From the NCBI GenBank assembly GCA_021496925.1, contig CP053915.1:992001-1056000 (forward strand): a stretch of 64,000 nucleotides of DNA, given 5' to 3'. The notes under the pieces were generated by a model. It searched no databases. It worked only from the letters and a program-made list of their open reading frames with translations, and was not told the origin of the DNA. The first letter of the stretch is position 1. Each line of letters begins with the position of its first letter. Both the position numbers and the translations under genes were made by a program. Below are positions 27,958-36,862 of this stretch, piece after piece. This DNA comes from Acidovorax sp. YS12 (GTDB lineage: Bacteria > Pseudomonadota > Gammaproteobacteria > Burkholderiales > Burkholderiaceae_C).

Positions 27958-28890
27958 ATGAACACCCCCGCCACCCCGTCTCCCGCCCCCCTCGTCATCG
28001 CCACGCGCGAAAGCCGCCTCGCCCTGTGGCAGGCCGAGCACGTCAAGGCCCTGCTGGCCGCGCGCGGCCATGCCGTCACGCTGCTGGGCATGACCACGCA
28101 GGGCGACCAGATCCTCGACCGCTCGCTGTCCAAGGTCGGCGGCAAGGGCCTGTTCGTGAAGGAGCTGGAAGTGGCGCTGGAGGAAGGCCGCGCCCACATC
28201 GCCGTGCACTCGCTGAAAGACGTGCCCATGGAGCTGCCCGAAGGCTTCGCCCTGGCCTGCGTGATGGAGCGCGAGGACCCGCGCGACGCCTTCGTCTCGC
28301 CGCGCTACGCCAGCCTGTCCGCGCTGCCGCAGGGCGCGGTGGTCGGCACCTCCAGCCTGCGCCGCCAGGTGCTGCTGCAGGCGCTGCGCCCGGATTTGAA
28401 GATCGAGCCGCTGCGCGGCAACCTCGACACGCGCCTGCGCAAGCTCGACGAGGGCCAGTACGACGCCATCGTGCTTGCCGCCGCTGGCCTCAAGCGCCTG
28501 GGTTTGGGCGAGCGCATCCGCGCCGTCTTCGCGCCGGACGAGATGCTGCCCGCCGCCGGCCAGGGCGCGCTCGGCATCGAGGTGCGCAGCGACCGGCAGG
28601 ACCTGATCGACGCGCTCGCCCCGCTGGCGCACCAGCCCACCTGGCTCACGGTGGCGGCCGAGCGCGCCGTCAGCCGCGCCATGGGCGGCAGTTGCTCCAT
28701 GCCGCTGGCCGCACACGGCCAATGGCAGGGCGGCACACTGCACCTGGACGCCGCCTGGGGCGACCCCGAAGGCCGCACCGCCCTGGTGCGTGCCCAGGCC
28801 CAGGCCGCCGTCGCCACGCTGGCGCAGGCCGAGGCGCTGGGCGACGCCGTGGCGGCGCAGCTGCGCGCGGGCGGAGCCCAGGGCCTGTAA
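27958..28890 (+). CDS. hemC: Hydroxymethylbilane synthase (porphobilinogen deaminase)
   Basis: A 310-residue HemC. It shows ATRESRLALWQAEH, GGKGLFVKELE, GTSSLRRQ and the dipyrromethane cofactor site GGSCSMPLA with Cys 246. It joins four porphobilinogens into hydroxymethylbilane in heme synthesis. An in-frame ATG also exists at 27946; 27958 is preferred because the residues between are not conserved, but no ribosome binding site settles it. The stop overlaps the hemD start (TAATG). Confidence 0.95.
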   Translation: MNTPATPSPAPLVIATRESRLALWQAEHVKALLAARGHAVTLLGMTTQGDQILDRSLSKVGGKGLFVKELEVALEEGRAHIAVHSLKDVPMELPEGFALACVMEREDPRDAFVSPRYASLSALPQGAVVGTSSLRRQVLLQALRPDLKIEPLRGNLDTRLRKLDEGQYDAIVLAAAGLKRLGLGERIRAVFAPDEMLPAAGQGALGIEVRSDRQDLIDALAPLAHQPTWLTVAAERAVSRAMGGSCSMPLAAHGQWQGGTLHLDAAWGDPEGRTALVRAQAQAAVATLAQAEALGDAVAAQLRAGGAQGL

Positions 28891-29687
28891 TGCGCCGCGC
28901 CCTCGTCACCCGCCCGGCGCAGGACGCCGCGCAGTGGGTGGCCGACCTGCAAGCCCAGGGCATTGCCGCCGAGGCGCTGCCGCTGATCGCCATCACCGCC
29001 AGCCCCGCCAACCGGGCGGCGCTGCAGGTGGTGCGCGAACGGTTGCTGCGCTACCGCGCCGTGATGTTCGTCAGCGGCAATGCCGTCGAATACTTTTTCG
29101 AGCCAAATCAGGCTCCAGACCTTTCTGGGAAAGCGCTGGCAGCTATTGAAACAAGAGCATGGACACCCGGCCCCGGCACCGCGCGCGCCCTCCTGCAGCG
29201 CGGCGTGCCGGCAGATCGCATCGACGGCCCGGCGCCGGACGCCGCGCAGTTCGACTCCGAGGCGCTGTGGGCGCGCGTAGCGCCCCAGGTAGGCCCGGGC
29301 GACCGTGTGCTCGTGGTGCGCGGCGCCAGCGCGGGCGAGCCCCCGGGCCCTGGCCAGGGGCGCGGCTGGCTGGCCGCGCAGATCCATGCCGCGGGCGGCC
29401 AGGTGGATTTCGTCGTCGCCTACGAGCGCGGCGCGCCCGCCTTCGATGCGCAGCAGCAGGCGCTGGCGCGCCGCGCCGCGCACGACGGCACGCTGTGGCT
29501 TTTCAGCAGTTCCGAAGCCATCGCCCACCTGGGCCAGGCGCTGCCCGGGCAGGACTGGGCGGCGGCGTGCGCCCTGGCCACGCACCCGCGCATCGCGCAG
29601 GCAGCGCGGGCCGCGGGCTTTGGTTGTGTGAATGAATGCAAACCCGCCCTTGCGGACGTGGCGGCCTTTATAAAATCCTGTCCATGA
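28890..29687 (+). CDS. hemD: Uroporphyrinogen-III synthase with a palindromic repeat inside
   Basis: A 265-residue HemD: RRALVTRPAQDAAQWVADLQAQG at the N-terminus, VMFVSGNAVEYFF, AWTPGPGTARALLQRGV and LWLFSSSEAIAHL. It cyclises hydroxymethylbilane to uroporphyrinogen III. Between FVSGNAVEYFF and AWTPGPGTA there are about 19 residues (NQAPDLSGKALAAIETR) encoded by a copy of the dispersed short palindrome, inserted without breaking the frame. It overlaps hemC by one base and hemX by 4 bp, so translation is coupled. Confidence 0.9.
   Translation: MRRALVTRPAQDAAQWVADLQAQGIAAEALPLIAITASPANRAALQVVRERLLRYRAVMFVSGNAVEYFFEPNQAPDLSGKALAAIETRAWTPGPGTARALLQRGVPADRIDGPAPDAAQFDSEALWARVAPQVGPGDRVLVVRGASAGEPPGPGQGRGWLAAQIHAAGGQVDFVVAYERGAPAFDAQQQALARRAAHDGTLWLFSSSEAIAHLGQALPGQDWAAACALATHPRIAQAARAAGFGCVNECKPALADVAAFIKSCP
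29104..29157 (-). repeat. Short palindrome, copy 6, inside hemD
   Basis: On the minus strand it reads TTTCAATAGCTGCCAGCGCT, TTCCCAGAAAGGTCTGGAGC and an ATTTGGC end, nearly matching the intergenic copy at 32030-32083. It keeps the hemD frame open. Confidence 0.8.
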
Positions 29688-30745
29688 GCGAACAGCCCAC
29701 CGCAGCGCACAACGCGCCCGCAGCCGCCCCCGCACAGGGCGGCGGCCACTTCGCGCTGGCCCTGGCCACCATGCTGGCGCTGGCCGGCCTGGCCAGCAGC
29801 GCCCTCCTATGGCAGAAGCTGAACCACATCCAGGAACAGCTCGCGCGCCAGAGCGCCGACACCGGCGCCCACGCCACCGAGGCGCGCACCCTGGCGCGGC
29901 AGGCCGAGGAACTGGCGCGCGAGACCGCGGCGCGCCTCACGGTGGCCGAAACGCGCGTGAGCGAAGTGGCGCTGCAGCGCAGCCAGCTCGAGGAGCTGAT
30001 CCAGAGCCTGTCGCGCTCACGCGACGAAAACCTGGTGGTGGACATCGAGTCGGGCCTGCGCCTGGCCCAGCAGCAGGCCCAGCTCACGGGCAGCCTGGAG
30101 CCGCTGGTGGCCGCGCTCAAGAGCGCCAACCAGCGCATCGAGCGCGCCGCGCAGCCGCGCCTGGGGCCGGTGCAGCGCGCCATCGGGCACGACCTCGACC
30201 GCATCGCGCGCGCCAGCGTGACCGACACCGCCGGCCTGCTCGGCCGCATGGACGACCTGGTGCGCCAAGTGGACGACCTGCCCACGCTCAACGCCGTGGC
30301 CCCGTCCTCGGCCATGCGCCGCGCCGCCGCCACGGCAGGCGCGCCCGCCGCCGCGCCTGCCACCGGCCTGCCCTGGTGGCAGGCCCAACTGCACAAGGGC
30401 TGGGAGCTGGTGCGCGACGAGGCACGCGGCCTGGTGCGCATCAGCCGCATCGACCAGCCGGAGGCCGTGCTGCTCGCGCCGGACCAGGAATTCTTCCTGC
30501 GCGAGAACCTCAAGCTCAAGCTGCTCAACGCCCGCCTGGGCGTGCTCGCGCGCCAGTTCGACTCGGCGCGCACCGACGTCGCGGCCGCCACGGCCGCGCT
30601 CAACAAGTACTTCGACCCGGCCTCGCGCCGCACGCAGAACGCCGCCACCATGCTGCAGCAGATGCAGACGCACCTGAAAGCCGCCGAGCTGCCGCGCCTG
30701 GACGAAACCTTCGCGGCCCTGACCACGGCCGCGGCGGGGCGCTGA
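29684..30745 (+). CDS. hemX: HemX-family membrane protein
   Basis: A 353-residue protein with a short cytoplasmic N-terminus, one membrane helix (about residues 24-42), a long coiled coil (about 45-115; QEQLARQSADTGAHATEARTLARQAEELARE) and a HemX domain with LRLAQQQAQLTGSLEPLVAALKSA and WWQAQLHKGWELVRDEARGLVRI. HemX follows hemD in many proteobacteria but its biochemical role is unsettled; the older name uroporphyrin-III methyltransferase is not supported here, as no methyltransferase motif is present. ATGA overlap with hemD. Confidence 0.88.
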   Translation: MSEQPTAAHNAPAAAPAQGGGHFALALATMLALAGLASSALLWQKLNHIQEQLARQSADTGAHATEARTLARQAEELARETAARLTVAETRVSEVALQRSQLEELIQSLSRSRDENLVVDIESGLRLAQQQAQLTGSLEPLVAALKSANQRIERAAQPRLGPVQRAIGHDLDRIARASVTDTAGLLGRMDDLVRQVDDLPTLNAVAPSSAMRRAAATAGAPAAAPATGLPWWQAQLHKGWELVRDEARGLVRISRIDQPEAVLLAPDQEFFLRENLKLKLLNARLGVLARQFDSARTDVAAATAALNKYFDPASRRTQNAATMLQQMQTHLKAAELPRLDETFAALTTAAAGR

Positions 30746-30747
30746 CC

Positions 30748-32028
30748 ATGCGCGCCGCTCTCTGGCTTCTCGGGCTGTTCGGCGCCGCCGTCGCGGTGGC
30801 GCTGTTCGCGGGCAACAACCAAGGCACCGTGACGCTGTTCTGGCCGCCGTACCGCGTGGACTTCTCGCTCAACATGGTGGTGCTGCTGCTCGTGGGCGGC
30901 TTCGTCACGCTGCATGCCGCGTTCGCCGGGCTCAACGCCCTGCTGACCCTGCCGCGCCAGGCCGCGCGCTGGCGCCAGCAGCAAAAGGAGCGCGCCATGC
31001 ACGCGGCCTTGCTGCATGCGCTGGCGCACATGCTCTCGGGCCGCTTCCTGCGCTCGCGCAAGGCCGCCCAGACCGCGCTCACCCAGGAAAGCGCGCTGGC
31101 CGCCAGCGGCGCCAGCCTTGCGCATGCGCGCCAGTTGCGCGCGCTGGCGCACTTCATTGCCGCCGACAGCTCGCACGCCCTGCAAGACCGCGCCACGCGC
31201 GAGGAACACCTGCGCCAAGCACTTGAGCAAGCCCCCGCCAACGGCAACCCGCAGGAGCAGAGCATTCGCGAGGGCCTGCAGATGCGCGCCGCGCGCTGGA
31301 CGCTCGACGACCGCGACAGCGAAGGCGCGCTGGAACGCCTGGCCGCCCTGCCCCAGGGCGCCGCACGCCGCACGCTGGCGCTGCGCATCAAGCTCAAGGC
31401 CTCGCGCCTGGCCGGCCACACGCACAGCGCGCTGGACACGGCGCGGCTGCTGGGCAAGCACCACGCCTTCTCCAGCGCCGCCGCGCAGAGCATCGTGCGC
31501 GGCCTGGCCGCGGAGCTGATCCAGGGCGCGCACGACCCGGCGCAGCTGCAGCAGGTCTGGATGGGCCTGGAGCCCGCCGAGCGCGCCATGCCGGAGCTGG
31601 CCATCGAGGCGGCGCAGCGCCTGGCCGAACTCGGCGGCGACGACACCCAGGTGCGCACCTGGCTGCTGCCGGCCTGGGAGCGCATGGTGGAGCTGCCTGG
31701 CGCCCTGCCCGCCGCCCAGGCGCTCAAGCTGGTGCACGCGCTCGAGGCGGGGCTGGCGTCGCTCGACGCCACCTGGCTGGCGCGCATCGAAGCGGCCCAG
31801 CAAGGCAACCCGCGCGACCCACGCCTGTCGTACCTGGCCGGCATGGCGTGCCTGAAACGCCAGCTCTGGGGCAAGGCGCAGCAGTTGCTAACGCAGGCCG
31901 CCCAGCAGTTGGCCGATGCCAGCCTGCGCGCCAGCGCCTGGCGCCACCTGGCCGAACTGGCCGAGCAGCGCGGCGACGCCGAGGCCGCCGCGCAGGCGTG
32001 GAAGCAGGCCGCGCTGCAGCGCCGCTGA
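30748..32028 (+). CDS. hemY: HemY-family protein, TPR-containing
   Basis: A 426-residue protein with two N-terminal membrane helices (about 4-22 and 41-63) joined by the family loop NNQGTVTLFWPPYRVDFSLN, followed by a soluble helical TPR-like region of about 350 residues facing the periplasm or cytoplasm. HemY of this type is linked to heme synthesis by gene order; it is not the Bacillus protoporphyrinogen oxidase of the same name. It starts 3 bp after the hemX stop and is the last gene of the hemCD-hemX-hemY operon. Confidence 0.88.
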   Translation: MRAALWLLGLFGAAVAVALFAGNNQGTVTLFWPPYRVDFSLNMVVLLLVGGFVTLHAAFAGLNALLTLPRQAARWRQQQKERAMHAALLHALAHMLSGRFLRSRKAAQTALTQESALAASGASLAHARQLRALAHFIAADSSHALQDRATREEHLRQALEQAPANGNPQEQSIREGLQMRAARWTLDDRDSEGALERLAALPQGAARRTLALRIKLKASRLAGHTHSALDTARLLGKHHAFSSAAAQSIVRGLAAELIQGAHDPAQLQQVWMGLEPAERAMPELAIEAAQRLAELGGDDTQVRTWLLPAWERMVELPGALPAAQALKLVHALEAGLASLDATWLARIEAAQQGNPRDPRLSYLAGMACLKRQLWGKAQQLLTQAAQQLADASLRASAWRHLAELAEQRGDAEAAAQAWKQAALQRR

Positions 32029-32029
32029 A

Positions 32030-32083
32030 CTCCTGATTCAATAGCTGCTCGCGCTTTCCCAGCAAGGGCTGGAGGCCATTTTG
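32030..32083 (+). repeat. Short palindrome, copy 7
   Basis: TTCAATAGCTGCTCGCGCTT, CCCAGCAAGGGCTGGAGGCC, then ATTTTGG, between convergent hemY and fumC. Closest match to the copy inside hemD. Confidence 0.75.
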
Positions 32084-32102
32084 GCCTAAAAAACGGACGC
32101 GG

Positions 32103-33503
32103 CTACACCATCTTCCCCGGCACCACCCAGGCGTCGAACTGCTGCGCCGTGACGTGGCCCGAGGCGATGGCCGCCTCGCGCAGGCTCAGGTTCTCGCGGT
32201 GCGCGCGCTTGGCGATTTCGGCCGCCTTGTCGTAGCCGATGTGCGGGTTCAGCGCCGTCACCAGCATCAGCGAACGCTCCAGCAGTTCCTCGATGCGCTG
32301 CCGGTTGGGCTCGATGCCCATGGCGCAGTGGTCGTTGAAGCTGACCATGCCGTCGGCCAGTAGCCGCACGCTTTGCAGGACGTTGTGGATCACCAGCGGC
32401 CGGAACACGTTCAGTTGGAAATGGCCCGAGGCCCCGCCCACGTTGACGGCCACGTCGTTGCCCAGCACCTGCGCGCACAGCATGGTCAGCGCCTCACACT
32501 GCGTCGGGTTGACCTTGCCGGGCATGATGGACGAGCCTGGCTCGTTCTCGGGAATGGCAATCTCGCCCAGCCCGCAGCGCGGGCCGCTGGCGAGCCAGCG
32601 CACGTCGTTGGCAATCTTCATGAGGCTGGCGGCCAGCCCCTTGAGCGCGCCGTGCGCATGCACCAGCGCGTCGCAGCTGGCCAGCGCCTCGAACTTGTTC
32701 GGCGCGCTCACCAGGGGCAGCCCGCTCAGGGCCGCCAGTTCCTCGGCCACGGCCTGGGCGTAGCCCGGCGGCGCGTTCAGCCCCGTGCCCACCGCCGTGC
32801 CGCCCAGGGCCAGCTCGCACAGGTGCGGCAGCGCGGCGCGCACATGCTCCTCGGCATGCGCCAGTTGCGCCACCCAGGCGGACACCTCCTGCCCCAGCGT
32901 CAGCGGCGTGGCGTCCTGCAAATGCGTACGGCCGATCTTCACGATGCCCGCGAACGCCTCGGCCTTGGCCGCCAGCGTGGTGCGCAGCCCCACCAGCGCG
33001 GGCAGCAGGTGGCGCACCAGCCCTTCCACCGCAGCCACGTGCATGGCGGCGGGGAATACGTCGTTGCTCGACTGGCTGAGGTTCACGTCGTCGTTGGGAT
33101 GGATCACGCGCCCGTGGCCGCGCGGCCCGCCCAGCATTTCGCTGGCGCGGTTGGCCAGCACCTCGTTCATGTTCATGTGGGTCTGCGTGCCCGAACCGGT
33201 CTGCCAGACCGCGAGCGGGAACTCCTGCGCGTGGGCGCCCGCCATCACCTCGTCGCAGGCCGCGACGATGGCCGTGGTCTTGGAGGCGCTGAGCAGCCCC
33301 AGGGAGTGGTTGACGTAGGCGCAGGCGCGCTTGACCTGGGCCAGCGCCGCGATCAATTCCGGCGCCATGCGCTCGCCGGAGATGGCGAAATGCTGCAACG
33401 CGCGCTGGGTCTGCGCCCCCCACAAATGCCGGGCAGGCACGTCGATGGGGCCGAAGCTGTCGCGTTCGGTGCGCGTGGCGGTCGATGCAGTCATGACGGT
33501 CAT
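32103..33503 (-). CDS. fumC: Class II fumarate hydratase
   Basis: A 466-residue FumC: QTGSGTQTHMNMNEVLANRA, HPNDDVNLSQSSNDVFP, KIGRTHLQDATPLTLGQE and the signature GSSIMPGKVNPTQ. It interconverts fumarate and malate without an iron-sulfur cluster, so it resists oxidation; its neighbour katA is also an oxidative-stress gene. ATG 33503 follows an AGGAG ribosome binding site; a second ATG lies three codons later. Length is normal for the family. Confidence 0.95.
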   Translation of the reverse strand: MTVMTASTATRTERDSFGPIDVPARHLWGAQTQRALQHFAISGERMAPELIAALAQVKRACAYVNHSLGLLSASKTTAIVAACDEVMAGAHAQEFPLAVWQTGSGTQTHMNMNEVLANRASEMLGGPRGHGRVIHPNDDVNLSQSSNDVFPAAMHVAAVEGLVRHLLPALVGLRTTLAAKAEAFAGIVKIGRTHLQDATPLTLGQEVSAWVAQLAHAEEHVRAALPHLCELALGGTAVGTGLNAPPGYAQAVAEELAALSGLPLVSAPNKFEALASCDALVHAHGALKGLAASLMKIANDVRWLASGPRCGLGEIAIPENEPGSSIMPGKVNPTQCEALTMLCAQVLGNDVAVNVGGASGHFQLNVFRPLVIHNVLQSVRLLADGMVSFNDHCAMGIEPNRQRIEELLERSLMLVTALNPHIGYDKAAEIAKRAHRENLSLREAAIASGHVTAQQFDAWVVPGKMV

Positions 33504-33861
33504 GGCAACTCCTGGGAAGGCAACAGGTGCAGGATAACCTTTTGCCATCCGTGGACTGGGAGGAATCACGCGCCCGACGGCCGCGGCGTTCATCCCGTCT
33601 GCGAATCGTCAATCTCCCGCGCGCGCCCAGGCGTAGCCTGGAGGCATTGCGGATGCCGATGCGCAGGCCTCCGGGCTCCGAGGTGGCTTCCAACGCACCC
33701 GGTGGCCAGAAACGGCGCAAAGGCGGTACGCTGTGCCGTGGCTATCGCCGGGTTGCAGTAATTCAATCGTGGAAGCATTGCCTCATTCATAGAACAAGGC
33801 AATAATTTTCTCAAGTTCATAGCAAAGAACTATTATTTTTGCCACTGAAAGGAGTCCCACC
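33504..33861. other. Intergenic region fumC-katA
   Basis: 358 bp between divergent fumC and katA. The first 280 bp hold nothing I recognise; short open frames there look non-coding. The last 75 bp are AT-rich and contain the katA promoter and OxyR-like boxes described separately. Confidence 0.6.
33789..33836 (+). promoter_or_regulatory. katA promoter with OxyR-like ATAG-N7-CTAT boxes
   Basis: ATAGCAAAGAACTAT (33819-33833) fits ATAG-N7-CTAT exactly; ATAGAACAAGGCAAT (33789-33803) fits with one change. A TATTAT -10 candidate lies at 33831-33836, about 25 bp before the ATG. The centres of the two boxes are 30 bp apart rather than the 22 bp typical of OxyR, so binding is an inference. Confidence 0.5.
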
Positions 33862-35313
33862 ATGACCCAACGCCTCACGACCGCCGCTGGCGCCCCCGTC
33901 GCCAACAACCAGGATGCGCTCACCGCCGGCCCGCGCGGCCCGATGCTGCTGCAGGACCTGTGGCACCTGGAGAAGCTCGCGCACTTCCACCGCGAGGTGA
34001 TCCCCGAGCGCCGCATGCACGCCAAGGGCTCCGGCGCCTACGGCACCTTCACCGTCACGGGCGACATCACGCGCTACACGCGCGCCAAGGTGTTCTCCGA
34101 GGTCGGCAAGCAGACGCCGCTGTTCGTGCGCTTTTCCACCGTGGCCGGCGAGCGCGGCGCGGCCGATGCCGAGCGCGACATCCGCGGCTTCGCCGTGAAG
34201 ATGTACACCGAGGAAGGCAACTGGGACCTGGTGGGCAACAACACGCCGGTGTTCTTCTTCCGCGACCCGCTCAAGTTCCCCGACCTGAACAAGGCCGTCA
34301 AGCGCGACCCGTACACCAACCTGCGCAGCCCCGAGAGCAACTGGGACTTCTGGACCGGCCTGCCCGAGGCGCTGCACCAAATCACCATCGTGATGAGCGA
34401 CCGTGGCATTCCCAAGGGCTACCGCCACATGCACGGTTTCGGCTCGCACACCTACAGCCTCATCAGCCAGTCGGGCGAGCGCCACTACGTCAAGTTCCAC
34501 TGGGTGAGCCAACAGGGCATCGAGAACCTGAGCGACGCCGAGGCCGCCGCCGTGGTCGCCAATGACCGCGAGAGCAGCCAGCGCGACCTGCTCGAAGCCA
34601 TCGACCGTGGCGACTTCCCGAAGTGGAAGCTGTGCGTGCAGATCATGACCGAGGCGCAGGCGCAGACCTACCGCTTCCACCCGTTCGACCTGACCAAGGT
34701 GTGGAGCAAGAAGGACTTCCCGCTGATCGAGGTAGGCGTGATGGAGCTGAACCGCAACCCCGACAACTACTACGCCGAGGTGGAGCAGGCCTCGTTCGCG
34801 CCGAGCAACCTGGTGCCCGGCATCGGCCCCTCGCCCGACCGCATGCTGCAATCGCGCCTGTTCTCGTACTCCGACGCCGCGCGCTACCGCCTGGGCGTGA
34901 ACCACCACCAGATCCCGGTGAACGCGCCGCGCTGCCCCGTGGCCCACTACCACCGCGACGGCGCGATGCGCGTAGACGGCAACTTCGGCCGCACCATCGC
35001 CTACGAACCCAACACCAAGGGCGAATGGCAGGAGCAGCCGCAGTACGCCGAGCCCGTGGAAAAGCTCTACGGCGACGCCAGCCGCTGGAACTACCGCGAG
35101 GACGACAGCGACTACTTCACCCAGCCCGGCGACCTGTTCCGCCTGATGACGCCCGAAAAGCGCCAGCTGCTGTGCGAGAACACCGCGCGCGCCATCGCGG
35201 GCGTGTCGCAGCACATCGTGGACAAGCACATCGCGCACTGCACGCAGGCCGACCCGGCCTACGGCGCGGGCGTGGCTGACGCCATTACACGCCAGAGGGC
35301 CGGCACGCTCTGA
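33862..35313 (+). CDS. katA: Monofunctional heme catalase
   Basis: A 483-residue small-subunit catalase. The distal His 53 is in ERRMHAKGSGAYG, the NADPH/heme region reads FVRFSTVAGERGAADAERDIRGFAVKMYTEEGNWD, and the proximal Tyr 336 is in RLFSYSDAARYRLG. It splits hydrogen peroxide to water and oxygen in the cytoplasm. It has a good ribosome binding site (AAAGGAG) and its own bidirectional terminator. OxyR-like boxes upstream suggest peroxide induction; oxyR itself is not in the window. Confidence 0.95.
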   Translation: MTQRLTTAAGAPVANNQDALTAGPRGPMLLQDLWHLEKLAHFHREVIPERRMHAKGSGAYGTFTVTGDITRYTRAKVFSEVGKQTPLFVRFSTVAGERGAADAERDIRGFAVKMYTEEGNWDLVGNNTPVFFFRDPLKFPDLNKAVKRDPYTNLRSPESNWDFWTGLPEALHQITIVMSDRGIPKGYRHMHGFGSHTYSLISQSGERHYVKFHWVSQQGIENLSDAEAAAVVANDRESSQRDLLEAIDRGDFPKWKLCVQIMTEAQAQTYRFHPFDLTKVWSKKDFPLIEVGVMELNRNPDNYYAEVEQASFAPSNLVPGIGPSPDRMLQSRLFSYSDAARYRLGVNHHQIPVNAPRCPVAHYHRDGAMRVDGNFGRTIAYEPNTKGEWQEQPQYAEPVEKLYGDASRWNYREDDSDYFTQPGDLFRLMTPEKRQLLCENTARAIAGVSQHIVDKHIAHCTQADPAYGAGVADAITRQRAGTL

Positions 35314-35334
35314 GTCCCCTGCTACGACAGCAAC

Positions 35335-35377
35335 GAAAAAAGCGCCTGCCCCTCGCGCGCAGGCGCTTTTTTTCGTC
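35335..35377. terminator. Bidirectional intrinsic terminator
   Basis: AAAAAAGCGCCTGC, CCCTCGC loop, GCGCAGGCGCTTTTTTT between the convergent katA and DUF945 genes; T runs on both strands. Confidence 0.9.
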
Positions 35378-35386
35378 CCCCGGCGG

Positions 35387-36862
35387 CTATTGCAGGGCGG
35401 CCATGGGCAATGCCATGGGCTTGCCGTTGAGGGTCATCTGCCCGCCCTCGATCTTCAGCGCACTGGTCAGGTGCTCGCCTTCCAGGCGCGCATAGCCCGA
35501 GGCATGGGCCATGCCCACCATGCCTTCCACGTCATCGGCCGTGGCCTCGGGCTTGCCCGTGGCCTGCAGCAGGGGTGCCAGCCACGCCTTGGGCAGGCGC
35601 GCATTGGCATGCAAAAGCGTGCCCTGCAGCAAGGCAGGCATCCAGCCGGTCGCGGCGATCTGCTCCGCGGCCGGCGCGCTGCGCACCTCGGCGCCATAGT
35701 CGAGCTCGCCCGTCTGCCCCTGGAACGTGGCCTGCAGCTTCATCGAGTACGCCGGCAGGGCGGCGACCAGGCGCGGCGCGTTCTGCGCGAGCACGTCCGC
35801 GCCCTGCCCATCCAGGCCCTCCATGGCCTTGGCCAGGCCGTCCTTGCGGTAGCCGTCCACCAGCGCGCGCTGGATATTGCGCAGCGCCTCGATGTCCAGG
35901 CGCTGGAGCTTCTGCACATAGCCCACCGACTCGAAATCCAGCGGACCGATGCGGCCCGCGCCCTTGAACTCGGTGGTCATGCCCAGCGTGGCCTGGTCGG
36001 CTTCCACCACGGAGCTGCCCGCCAGGTCCTTCAGGTCGAGCAGCGTCTGGGCCTCGCCCTCCACGGGCGTGCGGCTCAGCCCCATGCGCGCCACGCGCAG
36101 GCTGGCCTTGCCGGGCCCCAGCCCCCACAGGCCGTCGATGGCGGTGCTGTCGAAGCTGCTGTCGATGCCCTGGAACGTGAGGCTGGTGCGCGCCACGGGG
36201 CCTGCGGCCACTTCGTCGCCATCGTCCTCGTCCGATTCCTCGGCGTCTTCGTCGTCCCGGCTGGACAGCCCCAGGAGGGCCAGTTCAGGCCAGCGCCACG
36301 TGCCCTGCACGCGGTTGCCGCTCACGCTGGTGTCCAGCACCATTTCCTGCCAGCGCAGCGTGACCTCGCCATCGCCGATCTCGCCCGAAGGCAGCAGCAG
36401 GCGCAGTTCGTGGCTGCCCGTGAAGCGGTGCACGGTGGTCAGCGTGGGCGCCGTGGCCTTGGCCAGGGCCTGGCGGCTGTTGTCATCCAGCCCTTCCAGC
36501 GCGAAGCGCGACTGTGCCGACGCGGCCGCCAGGTGGCTGCCGGCCAGCGGGCCGTGGCGCACCGTGGTGTCCACCACCAGGCGCACGGGCTGCAGCGCCG
36601 GCGGCGGTGCGTCGCCAGCCACGGGCTGCAGTCCTTCCTCGGTGGGCGCAGACCACTGCAGCACCAGCTTGGCTTGCGACGAGAAAAACCCTTTGTGGTA
36701 TTCATCGGCGACGACGGTCTGCTCGCCGAGAAACGCACGCAATTCCGCCACGGCTTGCGCATAGCTGGCCTGCGCCTTCTGCCCGGCATACCAGGTCGCT
36801 CCGCCGTAGGCGGCAATGGCCAGTGCCACGCCAGAGGCCACGGCGATTTTCTTGTTACCCAT
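35387..36862 (-). CDS. YdgA family protein (DUF945)
   Basis: A 491-residue protein of the YdgA/DUF945 family: an N-terminal membrane anchor or uncleaved signal (KKIAVASGVALAIAAYGGATWY) followed by a large beta-rich periplasmic region, with GFFSSQAKLVLQW and YGAEVRSAPAAEQIAATGWMPALL. An acidic run (DDEDAEESDEDDGDE, about residues 205-219) is a local insertion. The role of the family is unknown. ATG 36862 follows GGAG with 8-nt spacing; the in-frame ATG at 36877 has no ribosome binding site. Confidence 0.82.
   Translation of the reverse strand: MGNKKIAVASGVALAIAAYGGATWYAGQKAQASYAQAVAELRAFLGEQTVVADEYHKGFFSSQAKLVLQWSAPTEEGLQPVAGDAPPPALQPVRLVVDTTVRHGPLAGSHLAAASAQSRFALEGLDDNSRQALAKATAPTLTTVHRFTGSHELRLLLPSGEIGDGEVTLRWQEMVLDTSVSGNRVQGTWRWPELALLGLSSRDDEDAEESDEDDGDEVAAGPVARTSLTFQGIDSSFDSTAIDGLWGLGPGKASLRVARMGLSRTPVEGEAQTLLDLKDLAGSSVVEADQATLGMTTEFKGAGRIGPLDFESVGYVQKLQRLDIEALRNIQRALVDGYRKDGLAKAMEGLDGQGADVLAQNAPRLVAALPAYSMKLQATFQGQTGELDYGAEVRSAPAAEQIAATGWMPALLQGTLLHANARLPKAWLAPLLQATGKPEATADDVEGMVGMAHASGYARLEGEHLTSALKIEGGQMTLNGKPMALPMAALQ

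Noticed and set aside
25036..28743. A single open frame of 1,235 codons on the minus strand
   Set aside because: Only the first 945 codons (from 27873) match PEPC; the rest is antisense to hemC and is open only because of high-GC codon bias.
29667..29676. TATAAAAT-like sequence before hemX as a promoter
   Set aside because: It lies inside the end of hemD, has no convincing -35, and hemD and hemX overlap by 4 bp, so they share a transcript.
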